The translations under genes were made by a program, and so were the position numbers. Under the pieces are notes generated by a model that was not told the origin of the DNA, did no database searches, and saw only the letters and a program-made list of their open reading frames with translations. Positions 29,217 to 38,321 of a stretch of 64,000 nucleotides of DNA are shown piece after piece; the stretch's first letter is position 1, and every line of letters begins with the position of its first letter. Location: contig NZ_JAFBCX010000006.1 in the NCBI RefSeq assembly GCF_016907955.1, positions 372,001 through 436,000 on the forward strand, read 5' to 3'. Source of the stretch: Lentzea nigeriaca. Its GTDB lineage: Bacteria > Actinomycetota > Actinomycetes > Mycobacteriales > Pseudonocardiaceae.

Positions 29217-29376
29217 TCAGGGCGCGCCACGCGGTCGTGGAGAACGCGAGTACGTCACCGCTCGCGTTCTTCGTGTCCCGCACGAGCGCGTCCTGGGCCA
29301 ACGACACCTCCACACAGCTGCCACCGCCGTCGCCGTTGCTGTAGGTGCTCTTACGCCAAGTCCGTTCCGCCGTCAT
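29203..29376 (-). CDS. DUF397 small protein
   Basis: The 57-aa product has the DUF397 pattern: TWRKSTYSNGDGGGSCVEV, then ALVRDTKN and FSTTAWRALI. DUF397 proteins are almost always encoded beside a DUF5753 XRE regulator in actinobacteria and are thought to act as its partner. Here the ATG at 29376 lies inside the end of that regulator gene (26-base overlap, GAGAGGAT ribosome site). Confidence 0.9.
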   Translation of the reverse strand: MTAERTWRKSTYSNGDGGGSCVEVSLAQDALVRDTKNASGDVLAFSTTAWRALINWL

Positions 29377-30196
29377 CAGGATCCTCTCGAAGTGCACTGA
29401 CGTACTCCGCCAGCTTGCGCTTCGATTGTTCCGCATCCAGAGCCACCGCATCCAGCCGCTGAAAGAGCCTCCTGGTGCGCGCCACAGCGACGCTGTCCTG
29501 CGCATACACATTCGCCGTGTCGGTCTCGCTGTACACGACAGGTGAAGCCTTGCCGAACTCGTACAGCGTGCAGGCGGAGCGGAGAGTACTGACATTCGCG
29601 GGCACGATCCGGAGAATGTGGGTGTTGAATAGAAGACGCAGGTACTGGTCTTCTCGGACCGACGCGTCACCGAGCCGCATCTGCAATGCCAGTTCATGCA
29701 GGTAAAACAGGCACTCTGGGCGATTCGGCCGCCTCATGATCGTTTGCCGGTCCATGCGGGCTTGGACGAACCTCTCGATGTCGGCAGGCGCCTCGATATG
29801 CGAGTCGACGAACAACTCGCGTGCGTAGCCATCCGTCTGCAACAGGCCGTGCACCGTCATCACGTCGTACGAGATGATCTTCGTGGCCATCGCTTCTGTC
29901 ATCGCGAGTGTGCGCAGCTTGTCAGGCACCTGCGCGAAGTACAGGTCGAAGGCGTTGTGATAGCGACGGCGGAACTCGTCCACGAAGTCGATGTTCTTGC
30001 CACACGTCGCCAGGTACTGCACGAGGTCGACGTCGCTCGCCCGCACCTTGCCGAGCTCGATGTCGGAGACCTTGCTCGGATCCCAGCCGAGCTGGACGGC
30101 CATCGAACGGCCGTTGAACTCGGTGCACGACTCCCGCAGGCGGCGCAGCTCGTCGCCGAGATCCCGGCTGTACGGGGTGGAAATGATCGCGGTCAT
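29351..30196 (-). CDS. XRE-family helix-turn-helix regulator with DUF5753
   Basis: The start is ATG 30196 (GAAGGG upstream). The 281-aa product has an N-terminal HTH (LGDELRRLRESCTEFNGRSM, QLGWDPSKVSDIELGKVRAS) and a DUF5753 domain (YDVMTVHGLLQTDGYARELF, RQTIMRRPNRPECLFYLHE, LRSACTLYEF). This architecture is typical of BldD-network/WhiJ-like regulators in streptomycetes and relatives, often paired with a DUF397 protein as here. They modulate development or secondary metabolism in several species. The position next to a candidate biosynthetic cluster is suggestive only. Confidence 0.93.
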   Translation of the reverse strand: MTAIISTPYSRDLGDELRRLRESCTEFNGRSMAVQLGWDPSKVSDIELGKVRASDVDLVQYLATCGKNIDFVDEFRRRYHNAFDLYFAQVPDKLRTLAMTEAMATKIISYDVMTVHGLLQTDGYARELFVDSHIEAPADIERFVQARMDRQTIMRRPNRPECLFYLHELALQMRLGDASVREDQYLRLLFNTHILRIVPANVSTLRSACTLYEFGKASPVVYSETDTANVYAQDSVAVARTRRLFQRLDAVALDAEQSKRKLAEYVSALREDPDDGGTDLA

Positions 30197-30292
30197 GCCC
30201 TTCGAAGTTAGGGCTTGGATCAAATCCATGCCACGCGCTCATTCGGGTGAAAAAGACCCGGAAACACGGCATTGAGCTGCGAAAATCGGCGA

Positions 30293-30327
30293 GTGCGGAC
30301 CCTTGCCCAGGTGGCAAGGGTCCGCAC
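30293..30327 (-). terminator. Terminator of the cyclitol cluster operon
   Basis: A perfect 15-bp stem (GTGCGGACCCTTGCC at 30293-30307 with its complement at 30313-30327) with a 5-nt loop begins 1 base after the MFS stop. It is symmetrical and could also stop transcription from the other side. Confidence 0.85.
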
Positions 30328-30328
30328 G

Positions 30329-31483
30329 TCAGCGTTCCGCGGGAACGGGTGCCGACCGGTTCGTGCCCACCGCCGTGAGAGCGATCGCGGCGATCGGGCT
30401 CAAGGCCGACAGCAGGACCAGCCCCTGCAGGCCGATCCCGCCCTCCACGGCGAGGCGGGCGACACCGCTCGCCACCATGATGCTGAGGTTGTAGGCGGCC
30501 ACGTTGACGCTCGTCGCCAGTGTCGGTGCCAGGTCCGCGGTGCCCACGACGATGCGGGCGTTGAGGGCCGGCACGATCAGGAAGAACGCGGCGCCGAGGA
30601 CGAACAGCAGGATCGCCGTGAACACCTTGCTGTGCAACGAAAGACCGAACAGCAGGGTGGTCAGTGCCAGCACGACCAGCCCGATCCGCAGGCCCCGGTC
30701 GAGGTGGAAGTCGGCGAGCCGCCCGCCCAGCACGCTGCCGGCCAGGCTGCCGAGGCCGAAGAGCAGCAACAGCAGCCAGAGGTCGTCGCGGGCGAAACCG
30801 GTCTCGTCGGTGAGGATCGGCGCGATGAACGTGTAGGTGGCGTACCCGCCGATGGTCGCGAGGAACGTCGTCGCGATCGCGACGAGCACCCGTGGCCGCA
30901 GCAGTGCCCTGATCTCCGCACGGGCGGTCGTGGCGGGCTGGTCGGGCGGGCAGCGCACGACGTGGGCCACCGCGACGCCCGCGGCGAGAGCGAGCAGGAC
31001 GAACGCCATCCGCCACGACGTGAGCGTGTTGATCGCGAGCGCCAGCGGCACGCCCACCGCGGTGGCCAGGTTCAGCGCCACGGAGATCCTGGCCATCGCT
31101 CTGCCCTGCCTGGTGGCGTCGTCGTGGCGAGATGCGATCACCAGTGCCATCGCCACGATCGGGCAGTGCGTCGCGGCCGCGACGATCCGGCCGACCATCA
31201 TCTCGGTCATGCCGGTCGACACGGCCGCGAGCAGGTTCGCCGCGCCGAACGCCGCGAGCAGCCCGATCAGCAGCGAGCGGCGTTCGACCCTGCTGACCGC
31301 GAGGGTCAGCAGGGGGCCTGCGACGGCGACGACCGCGGCGTAGACCGTGATCAGGCCACTGGCCTGCGCAACGGTGGTGCGCAGGCCGGTGGCGATGCTG
31401 GGCGCCAGCCCGGCGATGAGGTACTCCGACGCTCCGACGCAGAAGACCCCGATGGCGGCGCCCGACAACGGCGACCTGTTCAC
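30329..31483 (-). CDS. MFS transporter (DHA1-like), probable product exporter
   Basis: This 384-aa protein has twelve hydrophobic segments. It carries the family's motif-A-like region (SRVERRSLLIGLLAAFGAAN) and an antiporter-type segment in helix 5 (NLATAVGVPLALAI). DHA1 transporters of this kind expel drugs or metabolites using proton antiport. It is the last gene of the minus-strand cluster and its GTG start overlaps the cupin stop, so it is co-expressed with the cyclase and tailoring genes. Export or self-resistance for the cluster product is the likely role. Confidence 0.92.
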   Translation of the reverse strand: MNRSPLSGAAIGVFCVGASEYLIAGLAPSIATGLRTTVAQASGLITVYAAVVAVAGPLLTLAVSRVERRSLLIGLLAAFGAANLLAAVSTGMTEMMVGRIVAAATHCPIVAMALVIASRHDDATRQGRAMARISVALNLATAVGVPLALAINTLTSWRMAFVLLALAAGVAVAHVVRCPPDQPATTARAEIRALLRPRVLVAIATTFLATIGGYATYTFIAPILTDETGFARDDLWLLLLLFGLGSLAGSVLGGRLADFHLDRGLRIGLVVLALTTLLFGLSLHSKVFTAILLFVLGAAFFLIVPALNARIVVGTADLAPTLATSVNVAAYNLSIMVASGVARLAVEGGIGLQGLVLLSALSPIAAIALTAVGTNRSAPVPAER

Positions 31484-31824
31484 GACGACACCAGTTCAGG
31501 GATTCGCGGCGGCAGCGCCGAGGACACGGCCGACGGCATCGCGCGCACCGTGAGCACGGTCGCCTCACCCGACACCACCGCGTCCGTGCAGTCGGGTAGC
31601 AGGAGCACCTGACCAGCGCGAAGCGAATGCGTCTCGTCGCCGACCTGTGCCGTCACGGAGCCGTCCAGGACGATCACCGCTTCCTCGACGGCGTGCGCCG
31701 CACGGATGCGCAGTTCGTCCTTTTCGGACAGTCGCCGCCAGTCGACGCTCTCGCATTCGGCGAACAGCATTCCCCTGCGGGCGAGGCAGGTCCAGTCGTC
31801 CGCGTTGACGGTCGTGACGATCAC
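31480..31824 (-). CDS. Single-domain cupin protein
   Basis: The 114-aa protein has a compact cupin barrel: IRAAHAVEEAVIVLDGSVTAQVGD, then LRAGQVLLLPDCTDAVV. The first motif has His and two Glu but lacks the usual HxH pair, so metal binding is uncertain. Cupins in biosynthetic clusters act as isomerases, dioxygenases or cyclases. Start and stop overlap both neighbours by 4 bases. It shares the NADDWTCLARRGMLF/TYWTCLASRQHL pattern with the following bicupin, suggesting a common origin. Confidence 0.85.
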   Translation of the reverse strand: MIVTTVNADDWTCLARRGMLFAECESVDWRRLSEKDELRIRAAHAVEEAVIVLDGSVTAQVGDETHSLRAGQVLLLPDCTDAVVSGEATVLTVRAMPSAVSSALPPRIPELVSS

Positions 31825-32528
31825 GCGTCACCGCCGGGGATGGCGAGGTCCACGGCGTAGGCCACGACCGGAGCGGACGCGGTGAGCACGACCGACGAAC
31901 CGGCGGGCAGTGTCACGCACGTGTTGGCGGACAACGGCTTCAGTCCGGTCAACGTCGCCTCGCCCTGCTGCACGAACAGTGCGGTCTCTGCTGACGGCCG
32001 CCCGAGCTCGCGACTCTCGCCCGGTTCGAGCGAGATCCGCTCGACGCGGCGCAACGGTCCGGTGAAGGTGCCGGTCGTCTCGACGACCGGTGTGGTGGTG
32101 AGGTCGAAGATCTGCGCGGCTGCCATGGGACGTTCCTCCATCGGTTCGGTGGTGGCGATGGCCTGCTGGGTCGCGGCGGCGAGCGTCTCGATGACCCACC
32201 AGTCGAGGTTCGTCGTGCCGGTGTTGAGCAGGCCGTGGGTGTGCCCGACGGGGGTGAGGGCGAGCGTGCCCGGCCGGACGGGGATCTTCTCCCCGTCGAG
32301 GATGAACTCCCCTTCCCCGCCCAGGATCAGGTAGATCTCCTCGGTGCGGCTGTGCAGGTGTTCCCCGCTCAGCCCGGACGGCGGGATGCTCGCCCACTCG
32401 ACGGCCTCGGTCGGTGACGCGAGGTGCTGCCTGCTCGCGAGGCACGTCCAGTACGTCAGGCCGGCGGCGCCGTGCACTCCGTACACCGACGCCGGCGCGT
32501 CCGTGGTGCGGATCAGCGGCAGGTTCAT
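31821..32528 (-). CDS. Two-domain cupin protein
   Basis: The 235-aa product contains two cupin barrels. The first (about residues 40-110) has a proper metal-binding pattern, SGEHLHSRTEEIYLILGGEGEF and GHTHGLLNTG (HxH, Glu, His). The second (about 140-230) is degenerate (FTGPLRRVERISLEPGESRE). Only the first is likely catalytic. The start ATG 32528 overlaps the cyclase stop. It could process the cyclitol by isomerisation, dehydration or oxidation, but the reaction cannot be inferred from sequence. Confidence 0.85.
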   Translation of the reverse strand: MNLPLIRTTDAPASVYGVHGAAGLTYWTCLASRQHLASPTEAVEWASIPPSGLSGEHLHSRTEEIYLILGGEGEFILDGEKIPVRPGTLALTPVGHTHGLLNTGTTNLDWWVIETLAAATQQAIATTEPMEERPMAAAQIFDLTTTPVVETTGTFTGPLRRVERISLEPGESRELGRPSAETALFVQQGEATLTGLKPLSANTCVTLPAGSSVVLTASAPVVAYAVDLAIPGGDA

Positions 32529-33712
32529 GCGTGCACCGCCGGTGCCTGGGCGAGGGCGACGTCCTCCAGCGCGGCGGCCGCCTGCGCGAGCTCCTCCGGG
32601 CGGACGTCGTTGACGAAGCACGCGGAACCGATGCCCACCGGCAGCGGCAGGCGCTGCTGGCCGTCGCGGTGGCGCACGGTGTCGGCGAGCGCCTTCTCCA
32701 GCAGCTCCGCCGTGAGCAGCGGATGCCACGTCGGCAGCTCCAGGCGGGTCATCAGCTCCAGCACCCGCCTGCGTTCCTCCTCGGTGACGAGGCCTCGCTG
32801 CTCGGCGAGGCACGTGGTGAGCGCCATGTCGATGCAGACGGCCTCGCCGTGCAGCAACGCGGGCAGCGCGGCCATCTCGAGCGATGGGCTGAAGGTGTGG
32901 CCGTAGTCGACGACCCGCTCCAGCGTCTTCTCCCACAGGTTCGGCTGCAGCTCGGTGAGCATGCCGTGGATCGCGCGCTCGATGATCTCCAGCGCCGGGT
33001 CCACCGAGCCGGGGCCAGGCTGCATCTTCGCCTCGAGCACGTGCTCGCCGGTGACCTCCATCAGGTCGAACAGCTCGCGGTCCTTGATCAGCGCGATCTT
33101 CAGGATCTCCGCGAGGCCGTTGCTGACGTGCCTGCGCGGCAACGTGGTCAGGAACTTGCGGTCGAGCAGGGTGCGCTCGGCCGCGAAGTAGGTGCCGATG
33201 CGGTTCTTGTGCCCGTTGGCGTTCACTCCCGTCTTCACGCCGACGCCGGCGTCCACGAGTCCGATCAGCGTGGTGGGCACCCGGACGAACGGTGTGGCCC
33301 GCCGGTAGACGCTGCAGGCGTACCCGACGATGTCCAGCAGCACGCCGCCACCGATCGCGATCACCGGTTCTCTCCGGCGATCCACCCCGAACTCGTCCAT
33401 GGCTGTTGTGACCAGCATGCTGGCCTCGATGGTCTTGTTGGTCTCGCCCGGTTCCAGCACCAGCACGCGGTACTCGACGTCGTTGCCGTCGAAGTAGGCG
33501 CGGATCGCCTGACCGAACAGGGCGTCCACGTGGGCGTCGACGACGACCAGCCTGCGCACACGACCCTGACCGGGGATCGGGCCGAGGATGCTGGGGTTGG
33601 CCGGGTCGAGGACGTTCTCGCAGAGCACCACGTCGTACTCGACAGGCTGGACGTTGCGCACGGTCCAGGACTTGGTGTTGCTGTTGTTGACGTACAGGCC
33701 GATTTCAGACAT
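32525..33712 (-). CDS. Sugar-phosphate cyclase, 2-epi-5-epi-valiolone synthase type
   Basis: The 395-aa enzyme belongs to the dehydroquinate-synthase superfamily. It shows the NAD-binding segment IAIGGGVLLDIVGYACSVYRR, RVPTTLIGLVDAGVGVKTGVN, HKNRIGTYFAA and metal-site histidines (LLHGEAV; DYGHTFSPS). The VDAGVGVKTGVN...GHKN pattern and N-terminal extension resemble C7-sugar cyclases that convert sedoheptulose 7-phosphate (EEVS/ValA type) more than shikimate-pathway AroB. Closely related 2-epi-valiolone and desmethyl-4-deoxygadusol synthases cannot be excluded. It is surrounded by oxidation, acylation and export genes rather than aromatic amino acid genes. The start ATG overlaps the acyltransferase by 8 bases. 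Confidence 0.85.
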   Translation of the reverse strand: MSEIGLYVNNSNTKSWTVRNVQPVEYDVVLCENVLDPANPSILGPIPGQGRVRRLVVVDAHVDALFGQAIRAYFDGNDVEYRVLVLEPGETNKTIEASMLVTTAMDEFGVDRRREPVIAIGGGVLLDIVGYACSVYRRATPFVRVPTTLIGLVDAGVGVKTGVNANGHKNRIGTYFAAERTLLDRKFLTTLPRRHVSNGLAEILKIALIKDRELFDLMEVTGEHVLEAKMQPGPGSVDPALEIIERAIHGMLTELQPNLWEKTLERVVDYGHTFSPSLEMAALPALLHGEAVCIDMALTTCLAEQRGLVTEEERRRVLELMTRLELPTWHPLLTAELLEKALADTVRHRDGQQRLPLPVGIGSACFVNDVRPEELAQAAAALEDVALAQAPAVHA

Positions 33713-34883
33713 GGCTGGGCTCCGTGATCTGGACAGGAGTGGTGTCGGTGGGCACCGCGGCGGTCCGGTTGCGACGGCTCCACCAGCGGGTCAGCGGACG
33801 CTCGACGACGGCGTACAGCGCCCAGGCGGCGGCACAGCTCGCGATCAGCACACCGATGCCGAGCGCGATTCCGGCACCGGTGGGCAGCGTGCGACCGGCG
33901 AGCACGGTGCCGACTCCGGTCAGGAAGATGTCGTGCACCATGTAGAACGCGAAGGAGATCTCGCCGAGGAAGATCATCCTCGGGTGGCCGAGCAGTCCCC
34001 GTCCGCCACCACGTGACTCGTGCGCGGCGATCGCCGGGATGAGCAACGCGATCGGGATGACGAACGCCGCGTTCAGCTGGTACGGCAGCGGCAGCGCGAG
34101 GCTGACCGCGTAGGCCACCACGACCAGGGCCAGAGCGAACGCCGGGTGCAGGCGGGGCCAGCGACCGTTGCGCAGGATCGTCGCCATCAGCATGCCCAGC
34201 GCGAAGTCCAGCAGCCTCGTCAGCGGGAACGCGTAGACGAACCACACCTGGGTCATCGAGTGCTGGTACAGTGGCGAGTTCCGGTGGTTGGCGCCGAAGA
34301 CCTCACCGGCGGGCAGCAGTGCCGCGATCGTGGGCAGCGCCAGGATCGTCAGCATCACCAGCACCGCCACCGGCCACAGCAGGCGGGCCGGTATCCGCCG
34401 CACTCCCATCCACAGCAGCGGGAACATCGCGTAGAAGAACAGCTCTGCCGACAGCGACCAGCTCGGGTGGTTGATGCTGAAGAAGCTGGTGTCACGCGGG
34501 ATCCAGGCGTGCAGCAGGGTGAGGTTGCCCAGCGCCTCGAGCGCGGTCGCGCCGGCGAGGCCGAACAACGCGAACGCGCTCGCGAAGGTGACGAGGTGGT
34601 TGGGGAAGATCTTGACCAGCCGGCGTGCCACGAAGTCCTTCGCGCGGTCCTTCGGGCGCACCGACCAGGTGAGCACGAACCCGCTGAGCACGAAGAAGAA
34701 CGAGACGCCGAACCAGCCGCCGTTGCGCATGAGCGCGGCGAACGGCGAGGACACGTCCGTGTCGGCGGTGAACAGTCGATTCAGCGACAGGTGGAACCCG
34801 AACACGACGAGCGCGGCGAAGAAGCGCATCCCGGTCAGGCTCGACAGTCGCTGACTGTCGCGTGTGGACGCAACAGCCGTCAT
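33705..34883 (-). CDS. Membrane acyltransferase, family 3 (OafA-like)
   Basis: The 392-aa protein has about ten hydrophobic helices and the acyltransferase-3 signatures: RFFAALVVFGFHLS (catalytic His) near the N-terminus, GVSFFFVLSGFVLTW, RRLVKIFPNH and WSLSAELFFYAMFPLL. Such proteins acylate sugars, macrolides or glycans at the membrane using acyl-CoA. It lies between the flavin oxidase and the cyclase genes in the same operon, suggesting that the cyclitol product is O-acylated during or after export. Confidence 0.92.
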   Translation of the reverse strand: MTAVASTRDSQRLSSLTGMRFFAALVVFGFHLSLNRLFTADTDVSSPFAALMRNGGWFGVSFFFVLSGFVLTWSVRPKDRAKDFVARRLVKIFPNHLVTFASAFALFGLAGATALEALGNLTLLHAWIPRDTSFFSINHPSWSLSAELFFYAMFPLLWMGVRRIPARLLWPVAVLVMLTILALPTIAALLPAGEVFGANHRNSPLYQHSMTQVWFVYAFPLTRLLDFALGMLMATILRNGRWPRLHPAFALALVVVAYAVSLALPLPYQLNAAFVIPIALLIPAIAAHESRGGGRGLLGHPRMIFLGEISFAFYMVHDIFLTGVGTVLAGRTLPTGAGIALGIGVLIASCAAAWALYAVVERPLTRWWSRRNRTAAVPTDTTPVQITEPSHV

Positions 34884-34896
34884 CGGCAGACTCCGA

Positions 34897-36513
34897 TCAG
34901 GAGAGGGGAATGGACTGCGAATGGCGGAACACGTTCAGCGGATCCCACCGGCGCTTCGTCGCGCGCAGAGCGGGAAACGCGTCCTTGTAGTACAGGCGGC
35001 CCCAGTGCACGCCTGAGCTGTTCCACGCGGGGTCGGACAGGTCGACGTCCGCGTAGTTGACGAAGCATCCGTCGGTGATCTCGTTGGAGACCGGGACACC
35101 GCCGGTGCCGGCGTAGAGGTCGCGGTAGAACTCGCGCACCCACGCCATGTTCGCGGCGTCGTCGGCGGCGTCGTTCCACAGCGACACGACCTGGTGCTTG
35201 ATGATCGAGTCGCGCTGCTGGGACGCTGTCGCCGTGGACGACACCGCGTTGACCTGGCCGCCGTACGAGGCGATCATCATCAGCGCACCGGAGTTGGCGA
35301 AGTCGGTGCGCGTCAGGTGCCGGTGCATCACCTTGATCTGGGCCTCGGGGTAGGAGCGCCGCAGGTAGGTCGACTTGCCCTTGAACCTGGTCGTCGAGTC
35401 CGGTCCGGTGAACCCGCCCCAGGTGGTGGCCTGCAGCCACGGCACGGTCCGGTGCTGCATCACCTTGGGCGCGGGCAGTCCGGCTCCGACGGCCCGGATG
35501 TACGCGGCCAGCATTCCTTCCGCGTCCGGCTGGCCCGCGTCGACGGACGTGTCGAGCACGATGCTGCCGTTGCTGCGGTGGAACGGCTTGAGCTGGCTGA
35601 AGAGGTGGCGCTCCGGCGAGTTCGGCGCGCTGTGGCGCTCGTGCCAGGTGCCGTGGTTGCGCATGAGCGTGGCGAACGCGGCCTCGTCGATCTGCTCCCA
35701 CGGCCACGCGACCTCGCTGATGATCAGTGAGCTGGGCGGGGAGGGCAGCGCCCTCGTCGGGTCGCGGCCGTCCGAGCCCGGCGAACGGAACCAGTAGCGC
35801 GTGACGACGCCGAAGTTCCCGCCGCCGCCACCGGTGTGCGCGAACCACAGGTCGCGGTTCGGGTCGTTCGCCTCGCGGGTCGCGACCACGACACGCACCT
35901 CGCCGGACGCGGTCACGTGCACGACCTCGACCGCGTACAGGTGGTCGACGCTCAACCCGTTGCGGCGGGACAGACTTCCGTAGCCACCACCCGCGAAGTG
36001 CCCGCCGGCCGCGACGGTCGGGCAGTTGCCCGCGGGCACGACCACGCCCCACCGCCGGAACAGCTGGCGATAGACGTGCCCGAGCTGCGCACCGGGGCCG
36101 ATCGCGAACGCCCCGCGTTGCGCGTCGAACTCGACCTCGTCCATTGAGGACACGTCGATGACCGTGCGCACGGCGGCGTTGGTGACGAAGTCCTCGTAAC
36201 AGTGCCCGCCACTGCGCACGGCGATCTGCTGGCCGTTGCGCAGCGCGTGGGCGACGGCGGCGACGACCTGCTGGGTCGACGTCGCGATCACCACGCGGTC
36301 GGGGCTGCCGTTCAGCCGCTGGTTGGTGCCCTTCGCGAGACTCGCGAACTGCGGGTCGACGGGGGTGATGACGGCGGCCGCGGTGTCCTGTCGGGACACC
36401 AGGTCCGCCAGCGCGGTTGCCGTGCGTGTCAGTGCGAGAGCGGGCACAGCCGCCAGCCCCGCACCGAGCACGCTGCGACGGGACAGCGTTGCAGGGGCGT
36501 GCTTGTATGCCAT
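34897..36513 (-). CDS. Tat-exported FAD-linked oxidase with bicovalent flavin site (BBE-like)
   Basis: The 538-aa protein carries a Tat signal (RRSVLGAGLAAVPALA). Its FAD-binding domain (VVIATSTQQVVAAVAHALR) holds both covalent attachment residues: His near 104 (RSGGHCYEDF) and Cys near 164 (GNCPTVAAGGH). The C-terminal berberine-bridge segment ends YYKDAFPALRATKRRWDPLNVFRHSQSI. Bicovalent oxidases of this group oxidise sugars, alkaloids or polyketide alcohols with O2. Export implies that the step occurs outside the membrane, possibly on an already transported cyclitol. The gap to the acyltransferase start is 13 bases. Confidence 0.92.
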   Translation of the reverse strand: MAYKHAPATLSRRSVLGAGLAAVPALALTRTATALADLVSRQDTAAAVITPVDPQFASLAKGTNQRLNGSPDRVVIATSTQQVVAAVAHALRNGQQIAVRSGGHCYEDFVTNAAVRTVIDVSSMDEVEFDAQRGAFAIGPGAQLGHVYRQLFRRWGVVVPAGNCPTVAAGGHFAGGGYGSLSRRNGLSVDHLYAVEVVHVTASGEVRVVVATREANDPNRDLWFAHTGGGGGNFGVVTRYWFRSPGSDGRDPTRALPSPPSSLIISEVAWPWEQIDEAAFATLMRNHGTWHERHSAPNSPERHLFSQLKPFHRSNGSIVLDTSVDAGQPDAEGMLAAYIRAVGAGLPAPKVMQHRTVPWLQATTWGGFTGPDSTTRFKGKSTYLRRSYPEAQIKVMHRHLTRTDFANSGALMMIASYGGQVNAVSSTATASQQRDSIIKHQVVSLWNDAADDAANMAWVREFYRDLYAGTGGVPVSNEITDGCFVNYADVDLSDPAWNSSGVHWGRLYYKDAFPALRATKRRWDPLNVFRHSQSIPLS

Positions 36514-36608
36514 TGTGTGAAAGCTCCCCAGGAACGGGCGCGTTCGAGCGCCATCACAGGAAGTGTGGAAGGAAGAAGTGGTGGCAGTGCTGGGAAAGCT
36601 GTCTCAGC

Positions 36609-37517
36609 TCAGCACGGCTGCCACCGGCGCGCGGACGTTGCGCGCTCATAGGGCAGGTTGCCGTCGGGCATGCATATGAGCTCCATCTGCATGCCGAACG
36701 GACTGGTGAAGTAGACCCAGCGGTCGCCCGCGATGGGCCCGGTGGTCACCGTCTCCGGTGTGCCCATGACGTGCACGCCGTCCTGGTGCGCCAGGAACTC
36801 CGCGGCGCGGTCCACATCGGTGACAGCGAACGCGAGGTGGTGCCCACCGACGTCGTGGTTGCCCGGCGGAACTCCCGGCAGCGTTGCCGGTGCCAGCTCG
36901 ACGAGCGGGCCGTTGCCGAGACGGTGGACGTTGCCGCGAACGGCCCCCATGCCGATCACGGATGTCAGAAACCTCTGTGCCGCGGGCAGGTCTGCGACGG
37001 TGTACCTCATGCCGACGACGTCGACCGGCAACCGCGGGGCGACCGCCCTGTCCTCGACGACCTCGAAGGTCAGCCCGAACTCGGTGCGGCAACGGAGGAG
37101 CCGGCGTTCGTCGCCCTCGACGACCAGTCCGGCCAGGCGCATCCGCGCGGCGAAGACCGGCAGGTCCGCGACGGCGAGCAGCAGGCACGACGACCCCGGC
37201 GTGCCCGGTTGCCCAGCGGTGCGGCTGGCGCCGGGACAGGTGTACTCGAACACCTCGAAGTTGAGACGTTTCCCCAGACGGATCATGACGATCCGCGCGC
37301 TCGCCTCGGCCGGTACGCCGAGCTTGCGAGCCATCCAATCGCCGGTGGCATCGGCGATCGGGCCCTCGCGGTAGCACTCCTGACCGCCGAGCTCGGCGGT
37401 CAGGAATGCGACGGCGGCCTCCAGATCGGAGACCGTGCTCGCGAGGTGATCAACGGCGACCGCGCCAGGCAGGGTCGCCTGCGGTAAAGCGCTTTCCGCA
37501 GTGTCCATCCCACGCAC
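36609..37517 (-). CDS. Two-module VOC protein (HPPD-like/CetB-like)
   Basis: The 302-aa protein consists of two VOC modules (AVAVDHLASTVSDLEAAVAFL..., and GMRYTVADLPAAQRFLTSV... GGHHLAFAVTDVDRAAEFL), each with potential His/Glu metal ligands (final MELICMPDGNLPYE). In C7-cyclitol pathways a VOC-superfamily member (CetB of cetoniacytone biosynthesis) is a 2-epi-5-epi-valiolone epimerase, and ValD-like glyoxalase homologues occur in validamycin clusters. Adjacency to a C7-type cyclase makes an epimerase role plausible, but a dioxygenase or glyoxalase is also possible. GTG 37517 has a GGGGGG ribosome site; ATG 37508 is an alternative. Confidence 0.8.
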   Translation of the reverse strand: MRGMDTAESALPQATLPGAVAVDHLASTVSDLEAAVAFLTAELGGQECYREGPIADATGDWMARKLGVPAEASARIVMIRLGKRLNFEVFEYTCPGASRTAGQPGTPGSSCLLLAVADLPVFAARMRLAGLVVEGDERRLLRCRTEFGLTFEVVEDRAVAPRLPVDVVGMRYTVADLPAAQRFLTSVIGMGAVRGNVHRLGNGPLVELAPATLPGVPPGNHDVGGHHLAFAVTDVDRAAEFLAHQDGVHVMGTPETVTTGPIAGDRWVYFTSPFGMQMELICMPDGNLPYERATSARRWQPC

Positions 37518-37546
37518 AGCAATCCCCCCGGGTCAGACTCAGGTTG

Positions 37547-38308
37547 TCACAGCGCGCTGCCGCCGGTGGCGTCGATGACCTGGCCCGTAACCCAGCCAGA
37601 CGCATCGCTCGCCAGGAAGCCGACCACCTCGGCGACATCCGACGGCTGACCGACCCGGCCCAGCGCGGACAACCCCGCCGCGTACTGCTGCGCGGCGTCG
37701 TCGCCCCTCAGCCACGCCGCGTTCAGGTCGGTGTCGATGATACCTGGGGCCACCGCGTTGACGGTGATTTTCCGCGGGCCGAGATGCTTCGCCAGCGTCA
37801 GCGTGAACGCGTCGATCGCGCCCTTGCTCGCGCTGTAGCCGATGATGTCGGTCAGCGCGATGCGCGTGGCACCAGACGAGATGTTGATGATGCGGCCACC
37901 GTCGTTCTGCCGCGCCAGCCCCAGCTGCGTGACGAAGAACGGCGAGCGCACGTTGATCACGAGCTGGCGGTCGAACTCGGCCGGATCGGTCTCCTCGATC
38001 ACACCGCGCACGGTGACGCCCGCGTTGTTGACCAGGATGTCGAACCTGCCGTCCATCCCGCGCTCACGGGACTTCTCGTCGAACGCCGCCCACAGCGCCG
38101 CCGGCCCGCCGGTGTCGGCCAGGTCGGCCTGGATCGCGAACGCGTTGCCCCCGGCGTGCTCGATCTTCTTGACGATCTCCTCCGCAGCCGCCGCGTCGCG
38201 CCCGTAGTGCACGGCGACAGTCGCACCGTCGGCGGCGAGCTTCAGCGCGATCGCCGCACCGATCCCCCGGCTGCCTCCGGTGACGACAGCGACTTTCCCC
38301 TCGGACAC
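37547..38308 (-). CDS. Short-chain dehydrogenase/reductase
   Basis: The 253-aa classical SDR has the TGGSRGIG cofactor loop, NNAG, the catalytic Ser and YSASK (GATRIALTDIIGYSASKGAI) and the PG motif (VNAVAPGIIDTDL). An arginine after the glycine loop suggests NADP(H). The stop is 29 bases before the VOC gene start on the same strand, so it may be the first gene of the cyclitol operon, acting on the cyclic ketone. Alternatively it is a TetR-controlled detoxification reductase. The promoter region contains a perfect 22-bp palindrome shared with the divergent TetR gene. Confidence 0.92.
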   Translation of the reverse strand: MSEGKVAVVTGGSRGIGAAIALKLAADGATVAVHYGRDAAAAEEIVKKIEHAGGNAFAIQADLADTGGPAALWAAFDEKSRERGMDGRFDILVNNAGVTVRGVIEETDPAEFDRQLVINVRSPFFVTQLGLARQNDGGRIINISSGATRIALTDIIGYSASKGAIDAFTLTLAKHLGPRKITVNAVAPGIIDTDLNAAWLRGDDAAQQYAAGLSALGRVGQPSDVAEVVGFLASDASGWVTGQVIDATGGSAL

Positions 38309-38321
38309 CGTGTATCCTCCA

